Assembly (NCBI GenBank): GCA_964652235.1
Contig: CAZZDK010000022.1
Coordinates: 1 to 30,859 of the forward strand
Origin: CAZZDK01 sp964652235
Lineage (GTDB): Bacteria; Pseudomonadota; Alphaproteobacteria; UBA9219
Direction of reading: 5' to 3'
DNA: 30,859 bases
Below, piece by piece: positions 13,223 to 21,867 of the stretch (positions are counted from its first letter, which is position 1; every line of letters begins with the position of its first letter). The translations under genes and the position numbers were made by a program. A model generated the notes under the pieces. That model was not told where the DNA came from. It made no database searches and saw only the letters and a list, made by a program, of their open reading frames with translations.

Positions 13223-16200
13223 TCAAGCCTCGGGCAAAAGCTCCATTAAACGAAGGGCATAGGTCCACAAGAGAAAGCAACGAACGGTCCGGTCCGGATA
13301 AATCTGCCGCAAAACGCCCCGATAGGCCTCCATCTGGCTGCGGTAGAGGGCGGGGACATCGGCGACGTTTTCCGGCGGCGGACGGTTGGTCTTGTAGTCC
13401 AAAATCCAGACCTCGCCGTCCACAAGGGCCAGACGGTCCACCTGTCCTGAGACGATCCGCGCGCCCGAAAGGCCGACAATCGGCGCCTCGGCACGGCTCT
13501 CTGGCCCGAAAAAGGGCGCGAAACGCCCATCGGCCAGCAAACGCAAAACCTCGCGCTCCAGTTCTTCCTGCTGCGTCTTTGTCAGATCGTGCTGCGGATG
13601 GGACAAAAACCGCCGAGCCGCGGCCTCGCGCCGCGAAGCCTCAACATCGGGCAGGCCTTGAAGCAGGCGGTGGATAAGGCGTCCGCGCGCAAAACGTTCG
13701 TCCCGCGGCGAGGCCGTCGTCGGCTCCTCTTCGTCCGGGAGGGAGGGAACCAGCGGACGCGGCGGCGAAGGCTCCGGCGGCGGGGGGGAAAAGAGCCAGG
13801 AAGGCGCGCTCTCCCTTGCAAAAGAATGAGAAACGGGACTCCTGCTTTCGCGGGAGTGACGGGAAGGGGGAAAATCCGCTCTTCCTCCGTCATGCCCGCG
13901 CAGGCGGGCATCCCGTTTGTTTTTGTCCTCTCCGACGCGCTCCGCCTGAATTGGCGAGAACGCTCGCGTTATCAGTTTATACCACGCCTGCTCCGGCAGC
14001 TTTTCGCTTTTCGCATAGCCGCAAATGACAAGCCGATCCGCCGCCCGCGTGAGCGCGACGTAAAGAAGGCGGCGATGCTCTTCCATGTCCTTTTCGTAAA
14101 GCGGATCGCGGATGGCGCGAAGCGCCGCGCCCTGCGGTTCGCGCGGAACGTAAAAGGGTAGGCCTTCTTCGTTCCATATAAGCTTCGACATTTTGTCCTT
14201 TTTCGGCACGCCCGTCGTATCGGGCAGGATGACGATGGGCGCCTCAAGCCCCTTGGAAGCGTGAACCGTGGTGATCCGGACACGCCCCATCGCCTGTTCA
14301 AGCTCGCGCTTGACCTCTCTTTCGGTCGTGAGCATTTCCTGAAGGAAAGCCTGCAAGGACGGCGACCGCCGCGCGGAAAAATCGGCGGCCTCGGCCAAAA
14401 GCTCGTCCAGGGGGTCTTCGGCATCGGGACCGAGACGACGAAGTATCGCGCGGCGCGCGCAGAAAGAATCCGCCGGGCAAGGCTCGCTCAGAATCTTCAT
14501 GAGCATCGGCAAAGGCGGCATCGCATCCGCCAAAGCAAGAACGGCGCGAAGCCAGGCGGTCCAGGCGACGTAAGCCTCTTCCCCCCGCTGCGAAAGGCTT
14601 TCCCAGAGCGATCCCTTGCGCCCGATGGCGAGCGCCATCAGGTCGTCTTCGCTCGCGCCGACGAAGGGACCGCGCAAAAGCGTCGCCAGGGTCAGATCGT
14701 CCTGCGGCAGAAGGGCGAACTGCAAAAGGGCCAGAACGTCCATCACCGCAAGCTGGTCGGAAAGGCGCATACGGTCCACGCCGGAAACGGGAAGGCCCCG
14801 CCGTTTCAGCTCGCGCACCAGATGCGAGGTCAAAGGCTCGCGCTGGCGCACAAGGATCATCACGTCCCCCGCGTTCATCGGCCTTTCGCGCTTCGCGCCG
14901 CGATCAAAGACCGTCTGCCCGCTTTCGATTCCTTCCGCGATGGATGCGGCGATCTTTTTCGCCAGCTCCGCCGCCGGATTGCGGACGGTTTCGTACTCGG
15001 CGGGCAAGGACCAATCCGGCGCCGTTTTTTCCTTTTTCGGCGCGGCTTCCTCCTCGTCGGTCTCGTCCTTTTCGGCCAGCAAAAGCGGCCAGACCTCGAC
15101 CTCGCCTTCGGCCTCGACGCGAAACGCCCGGTGGGAAACCGGCACGTGCGAGACGCCTTTGCGAACCGCTTCATCGGCGAAAACCTCGTCCACGGCCTTC
15201 AAAATCGCGGGAGCCGAACGAAAGGAAACGTTGAGCGCAATCTCATCGAACGGCTTTTTCGCCTCGTGAAAACGTCGGCCAAGCGTCTCACGCATTCGAA
15301 AGAAGGATTCCGGGTCCGCGCCCTGAAAGCGGAAGATGGACTGTTTTTCGTCGCCCACGACGAACAGGGTGCGATTGCGGTCCTCCCAGCCCCCCCGGCC
15401 CGCGCAATAATCCTCGACAAGCGCCTGCACGATGCGCCATTGGCCTTCGTTCGTGTCTTGGGCCTCGTCCACAAGAATATGGTCGATGCCGCCGTCAAGC
15501 TTGAAAAGGACCCACGGCGCGATGCCGGGACGGGAAAGAAGCTCGCAGGCACGCCGGATAAGGTCGTCATAGTCAAGCGCAGCCCGCGCCGACTTGCGCC
15601 GCGCATAAGATTGCGCCGCGCGCAAGGATAAAAGGAGCACCGCTTTCGTTCCTCGCGCGGTCTCGCAGGCCTCCCTTTTTTCCGCAAGAAGCAAAATCCG
15701 GTTTGTTTCGTCTTTATACGCCCTTTCGACCTCCGGAAATTCTTTTCGCAGTTTGTCCGTTAAAAGCTTCTTGTTCGGCTGGCCCTTTTGAGTCAGGAAA
15801 ATGCCCGCGTACAGGTCCCATTCCCGCTCGCGCCCCTCTTCGTCCAACGCCAGCCAGTTCAGAATGCGTTCCGCAAAACCTTTGGGCTGCGGCGACCCTT
15901 TTTCATAGGCGAGACGCGCGGCGTTTTTCAGCGCCTTGAAATCCGCTCCTTCGCCGCGCGCGGCGGCGGCGCAAAGCGTCTTTTCGTCCTCGCCGGGAAC
16001 AAGACCGAGCGCGGTCCTTACTTTTTCCTCAAGCCCCTTCGGGCCGCCATACCGCCTGAACGCCTCTTCTATCTTTCCCGCCGCGCCTTCAAGGCCGCGC
16101 AAGAGGGACCGCAGGCTCTGCTCGGCCATCAGGCGGGAAGCCTCTTCGAGCGCCCAGGCCTCCTCGCCTTCCGCCAGGGATTCAAAGGCCGCGTTCGTCG

Positions 16201-16699
16201 CCTCGCGTCGCAGCGCTTCGGCTTCGGCCTCTTCGATCACCGTGAATTGCGGGGGAAGATTCGCTTCCAGAGGAAAGCGACGCAGAATCTCTTGCGCAAA
16301 GCCGTGGATCGTCTGAATCCTCATGCCGCCAGGACAGGCGAGAACCTCCGCGAAAAGCCGAGGCGCCTTCTCGAGCAGAGCGCGGTCAAAGGTCTCGCCT
16401 TCGAGGGAGGCAAGTTCGGCCTCAAGCGCCTCTTCCGCGCTTATCGCCCAGGCCGAAAGGCGCCGCATGAGACGCACCGACATTTCCGCCGCCGCCGCGC
16501 GGGTAAAGGTCAGGCACAGGATCCTCTGCGGCGGCGCGCCTGAAAGCAAAAGGCGCAGGACGCGATCCGCCAAAACCTTGGTCTTGCCGGACCCCGCCGA
16601 CGCGCCGACCCAGACGGAACGCGAAGGATCCGACGCGCCGCGTTGCAGCGCGTTGACATCGGCGCGAAGGTCTTCCGTTTTCTCCAAGGGGACGGTCAT
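13223..16699 (-). CDS. addA: Double-strand break repair helicase-nuclease AddA
   Basis: This is a 1158-residue UvrD-type helicase with a C-terminal RecB-like nuclease. Walker A is GASAGSGKTKVLADRV near the N-terminus, CLTFTRAAAAEM is motif Ia, VDEAQDTNEGQW the DEXQ box, and GDEKQSIFRFQGAD and TVHASKGLEAPIVILPD are later helicase motifs. The nuclease domain has RGRLIHRLLQGLP and ILDYKTNRPPP with the catalytic Asp/Lys. With AddB it resects broken ends and loads RecA. The ATG at 16699 overlaps the addB stop (ATGA) and follows a GGGAGGGG stretch. Residues ~928-957 derive from an inserted palindromic repeat and are absent from the usual family plan; they fall in the linker between helicase and nuclease domains, so activity is probably kept. 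Confidence 0.96.
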   Translation of the reverse strand: MTVPLEKTEDLRADVNALQRGASDPSRSVWVGASAGSGKTKVLADRVLRLLLSGAPPQRILCLTFTRAAAAEMSVRLMRRLSAWAISAEEALEAELASLEGETFDRALLEKAPRLFAEVLACPGGMRIQTIHGFAQEILRRFPLEANLPPQFTVIEEAEAEALRREATNAAFESLAEGEEAWALEEASRLMAEQSLRSLLRGLEGAAGKIEEAFRRYGGPKGLEEKVRTALGLVPGEDEKTLCAAAARGEGADFKALKNAARLAYEKGSPQPKGFAERILNWLALDEEGREREWDLYAGIFLTQKGQPNKKLLTDKLRKEFPEVERAYKDETNRILLLAEKREACETARGTKAVLLLSLRAAQSYARRKSARAALDYDDLIRRACELLSRPGIAPWVLFKLDGGIDHILVDEAQDTNEGQWRIVQALVEDYCAGRGGWEDRNRTLFVVGDEKQSIFRFQGADPESFFRMRETLGRRFHEAKKPFDEIALNVSFRSAPAILKAVDEVFADEAVRKGVSHVPVSHRAFRVEAEGEVEVWPLLLAEKDETDEEEAAPKKEKTAPDWSLPAEYETVRNPAAELAKKIAASIAEGIESGQTVFDRGAKRERPMNAGDVMILVRQREPLTSHLVRELKRRGLPVSGVDRMRLSDQLAVMDVLALLQFALLPQDDLTLATLLRGPFVGASEDDLMALAIGRKGSLWESLSQRGEEAYVAWTAWLRAVLALADAMPPLPMLMKILSEPCPADSFCARRAILRRLGPDAEDPLDELLAEAADFSARRSPSLQAFLQEMLTTEREVKRELEQAMGRVRITTVHASKGLEAPIVILPDTTGVPKKDKMSKLIWNEEGLPFYVPREPQGAALRAIRDPLYEKDMEEHRRLLYVALTRAADRLVICGYAKSEKLPEQAWYKLITRAFSPIQAERVGEDKNKRDARLRGHDGGRADFPPSRHSRESRSPVSHSFARESAPSWLFSPPPPEPSPPRPLVPSLPDEEEPTTASPRDERFARGRLIHRLLQGLPDVEASRREAAARRFLSHPQHDLTKTQQEELEREVLRLLADGRFAPFFGPESRAEAPIVGLSGARIVSGQVDRLALVDGEVWILDYKTNRPPPENVADVPALYRSQMEAYRGVLRQIYPDRTVRCFLLWTYALRLMELLPEA
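13831..13918. repeat. REP-like double palindrome inserted in frame in addA
   Basis: Outer arms AAACGGGA (13831-13838) and TCCCGTTT (13911-13918) enclose two hairpins. One is at 13838-13857 (ACTCCTGC / GCGGGAGT, one wobble); the other is at 13892-13911 (ATGCCCGC / GCGGGCAT, perfect). TGACGG and CCGTCA also pair. This is the layout of paired REP/BIME units. The element stays open in the addA frame and encodes a typical Arg/His/Ser-rich stretch (ARLRGHDGGR, SRHSRESRSP). Confidence 0.8.
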
Positions 16700-19581
16700 T
16701 TTTTCCCTCCCCTCCCTCGGCTCCATTCCTTGAGACGCGAGAGATGTTCGTAATCGTCATAATCCGGCGCCAGGGCCGGGCGCGGCACGGCCCTGTAGGG
16801 AGTCTTCGGATCGCCATAGGTTCTGATGAGACTCTCAAGCCCCTCGCGCGCCTTTTCGATCTGAACGGCGACGTCCTCCGTAAAAGAAGTTTTTTGAGCC
16901 ACTTCCCGCGCGCCGCCCAAAGCCCAATAGCTAAGCTTCGACGTTTCCCTTTTCTCCAGATTCTTAAATCCGCCTTCCGCCGCAATCAGCCCAAGAAGCG
17001 GCAATTGAGGCTCGATCCCTTCCTTGACGAACTTTGGTTTTGGCACCCTGCCTGTTTTGTAGTCGATGATCTCCACGCTGCCGTCTTTAAGAAGGTCGAT
17101 CCGGTCCGCGCGGCCCGTCAGGCAAAACGTGCCGATCGTCACCTTGCCCTCCGCCTCGGCGTCGAGCGGATGAATGCCTTGGCTGCGGCGTTTTTCTTCC
17201 TCCTCTACAAACCAAGCGGCGATGCGCTCAAAACGCGGCCACCAGAAGGCTTTGACCTGCGGCCGGTCCTCATAGGCCTCAAACGCCTTACGGCCTTCCT
17301 GTAAAAGAAGCGCGAGCGGATTGTCCGGCCAGGCGGCCTTCGTTTTCTTTGTGAATTTCTCAAGCGCCTTGTGGACGGCATCGCCCTGTTCGGCCGCGCC
17401 CGCGTCGGCGTCGATATCGTCGAGCTTTTTGAGGTTCAAAATCCGCCGCGCGTAAATCGCGTAAGGATTGCGCAACCACGTCCCGATTTCCGTCACGGAA
17501 AACTGCGTGGGACGCGCTTCAGGCGGCGGGCAAGGCTCCGGCGGCTCGACAGGGGCGAAGACCTCTGGTTCGTACAAAGCGCGCGCCCAGGCCCGCCATG
17601 GCTCTTGCGGTCTTAAGGGATCCTCCTCGCCCACGCCGCGCAGGACCGTTTCCACCTGAAGCAGAAAGCGAGAGGGAACGGACGGCGAACCGCCGATTCT
17701 TTTCGCGCGGGTGAACAGGACCCTTTCCGCGCAGGCGAGTTGAACGAAATCATGCGCGGAAAGCCCCACGCGCCGCTCCGGCGAAGGCAGCCCGAAATCG
17801 CGCTTCATAGGCCGCGAAAGCCAGGGATCGACGGGCGGCGCCGGCGGCCAGACCCCTTCGTTCAACCCGCCCAGAATTACGAGATCGTGGTGCAGGAGCC
17901 GGGCTTCGAGCGGACCCAGAATATTCAGGCGCGGATGCGCGCCGAAGGCAGGCCGGACGATCACGCCCTCTATCAGCGCGCCGAACAGGCCCGCATAAGC
18001 CTCGCCCGTCAACGGCGGAAAATCCGCGCTTGCCGCCCGCAAATCGTCAAGCCAGGCCGCAGCTTCCTGCCCGCCTTCGCCGCGCCAGAGCCGCGCGGGA
18101 TCGGCCAGTTTTTCCGCCAGTCCGATATGCGCGGCAAGATGGTCGGCGAGCGGTTTTTCTTCACCCCAGTTTTGAACGAGCGGATCGAAAAGATCGGTGA
18201 GACGGCGAAGAAAGGAAGAGAGAGCCTTCTCTTCCGCCGCGCGCGCCGCGCCGGACCAACCGCCCGAAAGGCGCACGCCGCGCCAAATTTCCTTTTCCGC
18301 CGCGCGAGCCAGACGGCGGCATTCTTCCGCGGAAAGCCCCGCCGTCGCGAGCGGATGCTTGAGAAGCGAAAGATAGGCCATCGGCGAGGCGTCCGGCGCG
18401 GCGGCGGCCAAAACGTCATTCAGGAAACTCCCGACGGGCCAGGCCGAAAGCGGCGTTCCGGCGGAATCGTTCGCCGCGATCCCCCAGCGCCCCAAGGCGG
18501 CCGCCACCCGCGCGGCCAGCGCCCGGTCCGGCGTGACAAGCGCCGCTGTCTTTTTCTCCTCCTCAAGCGCGGCGCGAAGGCGCAGCGCTATAATTTCGGC
18601 CTCTTCGCGGTGATGATCCAGTTCAAGTTTTTCAAGCCCGGCCGTCGCTTCGGGCGGCACGTCCTTGGTCGTCAGGCTTCGCCAGCTTTTTGTCATCTTC
18701 GGCGGCAGAAGCGCTTCACGCAAAAGCTTCACGCGCGAGGCCCTCGGGGAAGAGAATCCTTCCCATACGCGCACCTGTTCGCGCTCAACGCCCGACGATT
18801 CAAGCCAATGTTTCATCGTGGCCTGCGGATGCGTCTCGTCGATTTCCTGCCAGGCCTCTTCGGTCATTTCCAGATCAAGCCCCGGCAGGACGACTTCGCC
18901 CAAAGGCAGCGCCGCAATCGTCGCCATCAAAGCGCCCGCCGCCGGAACGGACCCCGTCGAACCGGCTGCGAGGACGGGATGGCCGGGGGGGTTTTCCCGC
19001 CAGGCCCGCGCCTGCGCCAAGAGAACGCGCCTGCGCCGTTCGGCAAGGTCAAGGCAGCCTTCCTGCGCGAGAATCTTCGGCCAGGCGTCGGTGACGATTT
19101 CAAGGAATCTCAGCGTTTCCTGCCAATGTTCCGCATGGTCGTCCGGCACGATCTTTCTCAGGTCGGCGAAATCCCGTCCTTCGGTCTGCGCCTGGTCCAA
19201 AAGCGCCCCAAGCGCCTGCGCCAGCAACGCCGCCTGGTCGATCGGCAATTTTCCGTCCTTTTTCATGACAAGCCGCGTCAAGAGCATTTGGCGGCGCAAG
19301 GGCGCGATGGCAGGCGGCAGATCGTCTAGAATTTCGTCGCCCGCCATTTCCATTTCCGCCTCGTCGATGTCGCCCAAGGGCCGCAGCCGAGGCAAGAGGA
19401 CGGCTTTTTCTTCCGCCACGCGCAAAAAAGCGTCGCGCAAAGCGCGGCAGGCGCGGCGCGTGGGCAAATAGACGACGCAAGAAGACAAAGCGAGCGGATC
19501 GCCGCCCGCGCGGCGCCAAAGCCCCCTCGCCAGCGTAGAGACGAAACAAAGATCGGGAGGGAGGGTGAAGACTCCGCTCAT
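16696..19581 (-). CDS. addB: Double-strand break repair protein AddB
   Basis: This is a 961-residue partner of AddA. The N-terminal half is a degenerate helicase-like fold (VYLPTRRACRALRDAF where AddB proteins have their start motif), followed by regions such as DLVILGGLNEGVWPPAPPVDPWLSRPMK typical of AddB. The C-terminus has a RecB-family nuclease domain with TQFSVTEIGTWLRNPYAIYARRIL and VEIIDYKTGRVPK. AddB recognises the recombination-control site and cuts one strand. The ATG at 19581 overlaps the murU stop by ATGA; the frame also has a GTG six bases earlier. Its own stop overlaps addA, so both subunits are made in coupled fashion. Confidence 0.95.
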   Translation of the reverse strand: MSGVFTLPPDLCFVSTLARGLWRRAGGDPLALSSCVVYLPTRRACRALRDAFLRVAEEKAVLLPRLRPLGDIDEAEMEMAGDEILDDLPPAIAPLRRQMLLTRLVMKKDGKLPIDQAALLAQALGALLDQAQTEGRDFADLRKIVPDDHAEHWQETLRFLEIVTDAWPKILAQEGCLDLAERRRRVLLAQARAWRENPPGHPVLAAGSTGSVPAAGALMATIAALPLGEVVLPGLDLEMTEEAWQEIDETHPQATMKHWLESSGVEREQVRVWEGFSSPRASRVKLLREALLPPKMTKSWRSLTTKDVPPEATAGLEKLELDHHREEAEIIALRLRAALEEEKKTAALVTPDRALAARVAAALGRWGIAANDSAGTPLSAWPVGSFLNDVLAAAAPDASPMAYLSLLKHPLATAGLSAEECRRLARAAEKEIWRGVRLSGGWSGAARAAEEKALSSFLRRLTDLFDPLVQNWGEEKPLADHLAAHIGLAEKLADPARLWRGEGGQEAAAWLDDLRAASADFPPLTGEAYAGLFGALIEGVIVRPAFGAHPRLNILGPLEARLLHHDLVILGGLNEGVWPPAPPVDPWLSRPMKRDFGLPSPERRVGLSAHDFVQLACAERVLFTRAKRIGGSPSVPSRFLLQVETVLRGVGEEDPLRPQEPWRAWARALYEPEVFAPVEPPEPCPPPEARPTQFSVTEIGTWLRNPYAIYARRILNLKKLDDIDADAGAAEQGDAVHKALEKFTKKTKAAWPDNPLALLLQEGRKAFEAYEDRPQVKAFWWPRFERIAAWFVEEEEKRRSQGIHPLDAEAEGKVTIGTFCLTGRADRIDLLKDGSVEIIDYKTGRVPKPKFVKEGIEPQLPLLGLIAAEGGFKNLEKRETSKLSYWALGGAREVAQKTSFTEDVAVQIEKAREGLESLIRTYGDPKTPYRAVPRPALAPDYDDYEHLSRLKEWSRGRGGKK

Positions 19582-20321
19582 CCCCACCCCGCGCCAGCCT
19601 CGAGCAATCGGTTGGCTTCGGCTAAATCTTCCGGACAGCTGATTTGATAACAGGAGCCGTCATGGACCAGGCCGTAAAGCCGTTCGCGCTCCTCAGCCAG
19701 ATCAAAAACCTCGTTGTTCGAGAAAACGCGCTTAGAGATGGCGTCGTAAAGCTGCGGCCTGACGATCATCGCGGAAATAAAGACATAAGGAAACGGGGGG
19801 GCGAGACCCTTGCGATGCGCCCGCCCGTCCGGCTCCAGCGCGAAGTCGCCCCCGGAGCCGAAACCGCGCGCCCGGGAAGTCGGATAGAGGAGCAAGAGCA
19901 AATCCATCTTCGCGTCGTCCCAACAATCCGCCAGGCGCGAAAGGGTCGGCGCCGCGCCGTCAAGCCACGGCAGGTCCGCGTTCAGAACGAAAAAAGGCTT
20001 GTCGCCGAACTGCGCGCGCGCGTTCTTCACGCCGCCGCCGGAATCGAGAATTTCAGGCTCAAAAGACAGGATCAATTCCATGTCCGGCCGCGCATCCAAA
20101 TGCGTCGCAATCTGCCCGCTCAGGTAATGCGCGTTGACGACGACGCGGCCGATCCCTGCCTTTTTGAGATGATCCAGAGCAATGTCCAGCATGGCCCGTC
20201 CGCCGACCTGAAACAAGGGTTTCGGCTTTTCAAGCGTCAAGGGTCGCAGGCGCGTGCCGAAGCCCGCCGCTAGAATCATGGCGGTATCGGAAAGTTTCTC
20301 GTGATTGTTTTCTTTCGTCAT
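19578..20321 (-). CDS. murU: N-acetylmuramate-1-phosphate uridylyltransferase MurU
   Basis: This is a 247-residue nucleotidyltransferase. The signature AMILAAGFGTRLRPLTLEKPKPL lies at about 14-36, with VVVNAHYLSGQIATHL, the metal-binding FVLNADLPWL and LDSGGGVKNA following. MurU turns MurNAc-1-phosphate and UTP into UDP-MurNAc, feeding recycled wall sugar back into peptidoglycan synthesis and bypassing the fosfomycin-sensitive de novo step. It directly follows amgK (ATGA overlap), which makes its substrate; that context distinguishes it from general sugar-nucleotide transferases. Confidence 0.92.
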   Translation of the reverse strand: MTKENNHEKLSDTAMILAAGFGTRLRPLTLEKPKPLFQVGGRAMLDIALDHLKKAGIGRVVVNAHYLSGQIATHLDARPDMELILSFEPEILDSGGGVKNARAQFGDKPFFVLNADLPWLDGAAPTLSRLADCWDDAKMDLLLLLYPTSRARGFGSGGDFALEPDGRAHRKGLAPPFPYVFISAMIVRPQLYDAISKRVFSNNEVFDLAEERERLYGLVHDGSCYQISCPEDLAEANRLLEAGAGWG

Positions 20322-21391
20322 GACGGCAAAGCGGACGTGAACCAGCGAAGAACCGGCGCAAGCTTTTCATCTTTAAGCAACCCGTTCAAGGCCTTCCAGA
20401 CGCGCGGGATCAGCGACCTTCGGTCCAATTTCATAAGATTCCCCAAGAGCCGCGTATAACGTTGCGCGAGAAGAACGCGGCTGTCCTCCCATAAGGCCTG
20501 CGGATCGGCATCGGGGCGCAAGGCGATATAGGATTCGATGAACTCCTTGAGCCGCCCGTGGCCGCCTTCGCGCCGGACTTCTTCGCACCACGAACCGATG
20601 TCGTAGGCGGCGGGGCCGAGGCCCGCGTCCTGAAAATCCAGCAGTCCGAGGCGCCCGTCCGCCAAGAGCATGACGTTGTCCGGCATGAAGTCGCGCAAAA
20701 GAAGCGTGCGAGGCCTGCGGTCGAAAGGCGCGAGAACCCGCCGCCAGCTTTCGTTGAAAGCGCGTCGCTCGGCCTCGCTGGCCGGACGCAGAAACCGCGC
20801 GGGAAAATAATGATCCAGAAACGGCGCGAGCTGTTCGACGAAAAGCGGGGCGTCGAAGACGGGGAGGGAGAGGCCGGAAAAATTCGTCATTGCGAGCGAA
20901 CCTTCCGGCGTTCGCGCCGGAAGGGAAGCGCGGCAATCCAGAGTCTCCTGAAACCAAGTCCGCCCTGTTTGACTCTGGATTGCTTCGTCGGCTGCGCCGC
21001 CTCGCAATGACGGACAGACCTCCCGAAACGCTTCATGCAGCCGCGCCAGCGTATGCGCGGCGGCCTTGTCTAAAGCGCCGCGATCCTTTCCGCTATCGAG
21101 AAGCTTGCCCCCCTGCGCCTCGCCGAAATCCTCCATCAAGACCAGCCCGGCCGGAACGTCGCTCGCGAGAATCTCCGGCGCCGGAAGCCCCAGGCCGCGC
21201 AAAAGCCCGGCAAGCGCCACAAAGGATTCCGTCTTCTGGTCCGGCTCCGCCTGCATAAGAATGGCCGTCTCGTTTCCGCGCGTCAGCCGCGCGTAGCGGC
21301 GCGTCGAAAAATCCGCCGGAAAAGCCGCGCGGACCGCGCCCGCCCACCCGGCGCGTCCTAAAAATGCGGCAATGTCCTTTTCCCCCGACAT
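20318..21391 (-). CDS. amgK: Anomeric MurNAc/GlcNAc kinase AmgK
   Basis: This is a 357-residue kinase of the aminoglycoside-phosphotransferase fold. An N-terminal lobe (STRRYARLTRGNETAILMQAEP) and hinge (GLVLMEDFG) lead to the catalytic RDFMPDNVML and the metal-binding GLLDFQDAG. AmgK phosphorylates MurNAc at the anomeric hydroxyl for MurU. The ATG at 21391 shares one base with the tsaE stop (TAATG). Residues ~127-169 are encoded by an inserted palindromic element and make the protein longer than usual; they lie between the N-lobe (LARLHEAFREV) and LPVFDAPLFVEQLAPFLDHYFP, where a surface loop is expected. Confidence 0.92.
   Translation of the reverse strand: MSGEKDIAAFLGRAGWAGAVRAAFPADFSTRRYARLTRGNETAILMQAEPDQKTESFVALAGLLRGLGLPAPEILASDVPAGLVLMEDFGEAQGGKLLDSGKDRGALDKAAAHTLARLHEAFREVCPSLRGGAADEAIQSQTGRTWFQETLDCRASLPARTPEGSLAMTNFSGLSLPVFDAPLFVEQLAPFLDHYFPARFLRPASEAERRAFNESWRRVLAPFDRRPRTLLLRDFMPDNVMLLADGRLGLLDFQDAGLGPAAYDIGSWCEEVRREGGHGRLKEFIESYIALRPDADPQALWEDSRVLLAQRYTRLLGNLMKLDRRSLIPRVWKALNGLLKDEKLAPVLRWFTSALPS
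20885..21012. repeat. Palindromic repeat element inserted in frame in amgK
   Basis: Terminal arms CGTCATTGCGAG (20885-20896) and CTCGCAATGACG (21001-21012) are exact reverse complements. An inner pair, GCAATCCAGAGTC (20933-20945) and GACTCTGGATTGC (20971-20983), also matches perfectly, and CCTTCCGGCG / CGCCGGAAGG forms a further hairpin at 20901-20924. The nested structure is that of a MITE-like or BIME-like repeat. The 128 bases contain no stop in the amgK frame. Confidence 0.85.
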
Positions 21392-21846
21392 TACAAAACG
21401 CCTTTCAGCCGTTGCTCCCACGCGCCCGGCGCCTGTACGCGAACGAAACGTTTTTGGTCCGGGCTCATACCGAAAAAGAGGACGAGCGCGCCGACGGGCA
21501 GGCGCGAGGCCGCCTTTTCAGGCCATTCGACAAGAACGAGCCCGTCCGCCAGCGCCTCGTCAAGGCCCAATTCTTCCACCTCGTCCGGTTTTTCAAGCCG
21601 GTAAAGATCGAAGTGAAAGACGGCCATTTTCGGCGCGTCGTAGGCTTGCACAAGCGTAAAGGTCGGGCTGGGAATCTCCCCTTCGACGCCGAGGACCCGA
21701 AGCAACGCCCGCGCAAAAGCGGTTTTGCCCGCGCCCAGGTCGCCCTCCAGCAAAAGGACGTCGCCCGGACGAAGGCGCGGCGCAAGCCGGGCCGCCAAGG
21801 CCGCCGTCGCGGCCAGATCGGGAAGATCGACGGTCGTTTGCGCCAA
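21391..21846 (-). CDS. tsaE: tRNA t6A biosynthesis ATPase TsaE
   Basis: This is a 151-residue P-loop protein. Walker A GDLGAGKT lies at 35-42, with SPTFTLVQAY and the FHFDLYRL motif of the family following, then LVEWPEKA. It is needed with TsaB, TsaC and TsaD to form threonylcarbamoyl-adenosine at position 37 of ANN-decoding tRNAs. The start is TTG at 21846, placed after an AAAGGGG; no nearby ATG would preserve the N-terminus. It lies 21 bases after divL and overlaps amgK by one base. Confidence 0.96.
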   Translation of the reverse strand: MAQTTVDLPDLAATAALAARLAPRLRPGDVLLLEGDLGAGKTAFARALLRVLGVEGEIPSPTFTLVQAYDAPKMAVFHFDLYRLEKPDEVEELGLDEALADGLVLVEWPEKAASRLPVGALVLFFGMSPDQKRFVRVQAPGAWEQRLKGVL

Positions 21847-21867
21847 GGCCCCTTTCCTTCCTTTTTT

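Noticed and set aside
14261..19329. Long plus-strand open frames opposite addA and addB
   Set aside because: They are low-complexity basic translations antisense to two well-supported repair genes.
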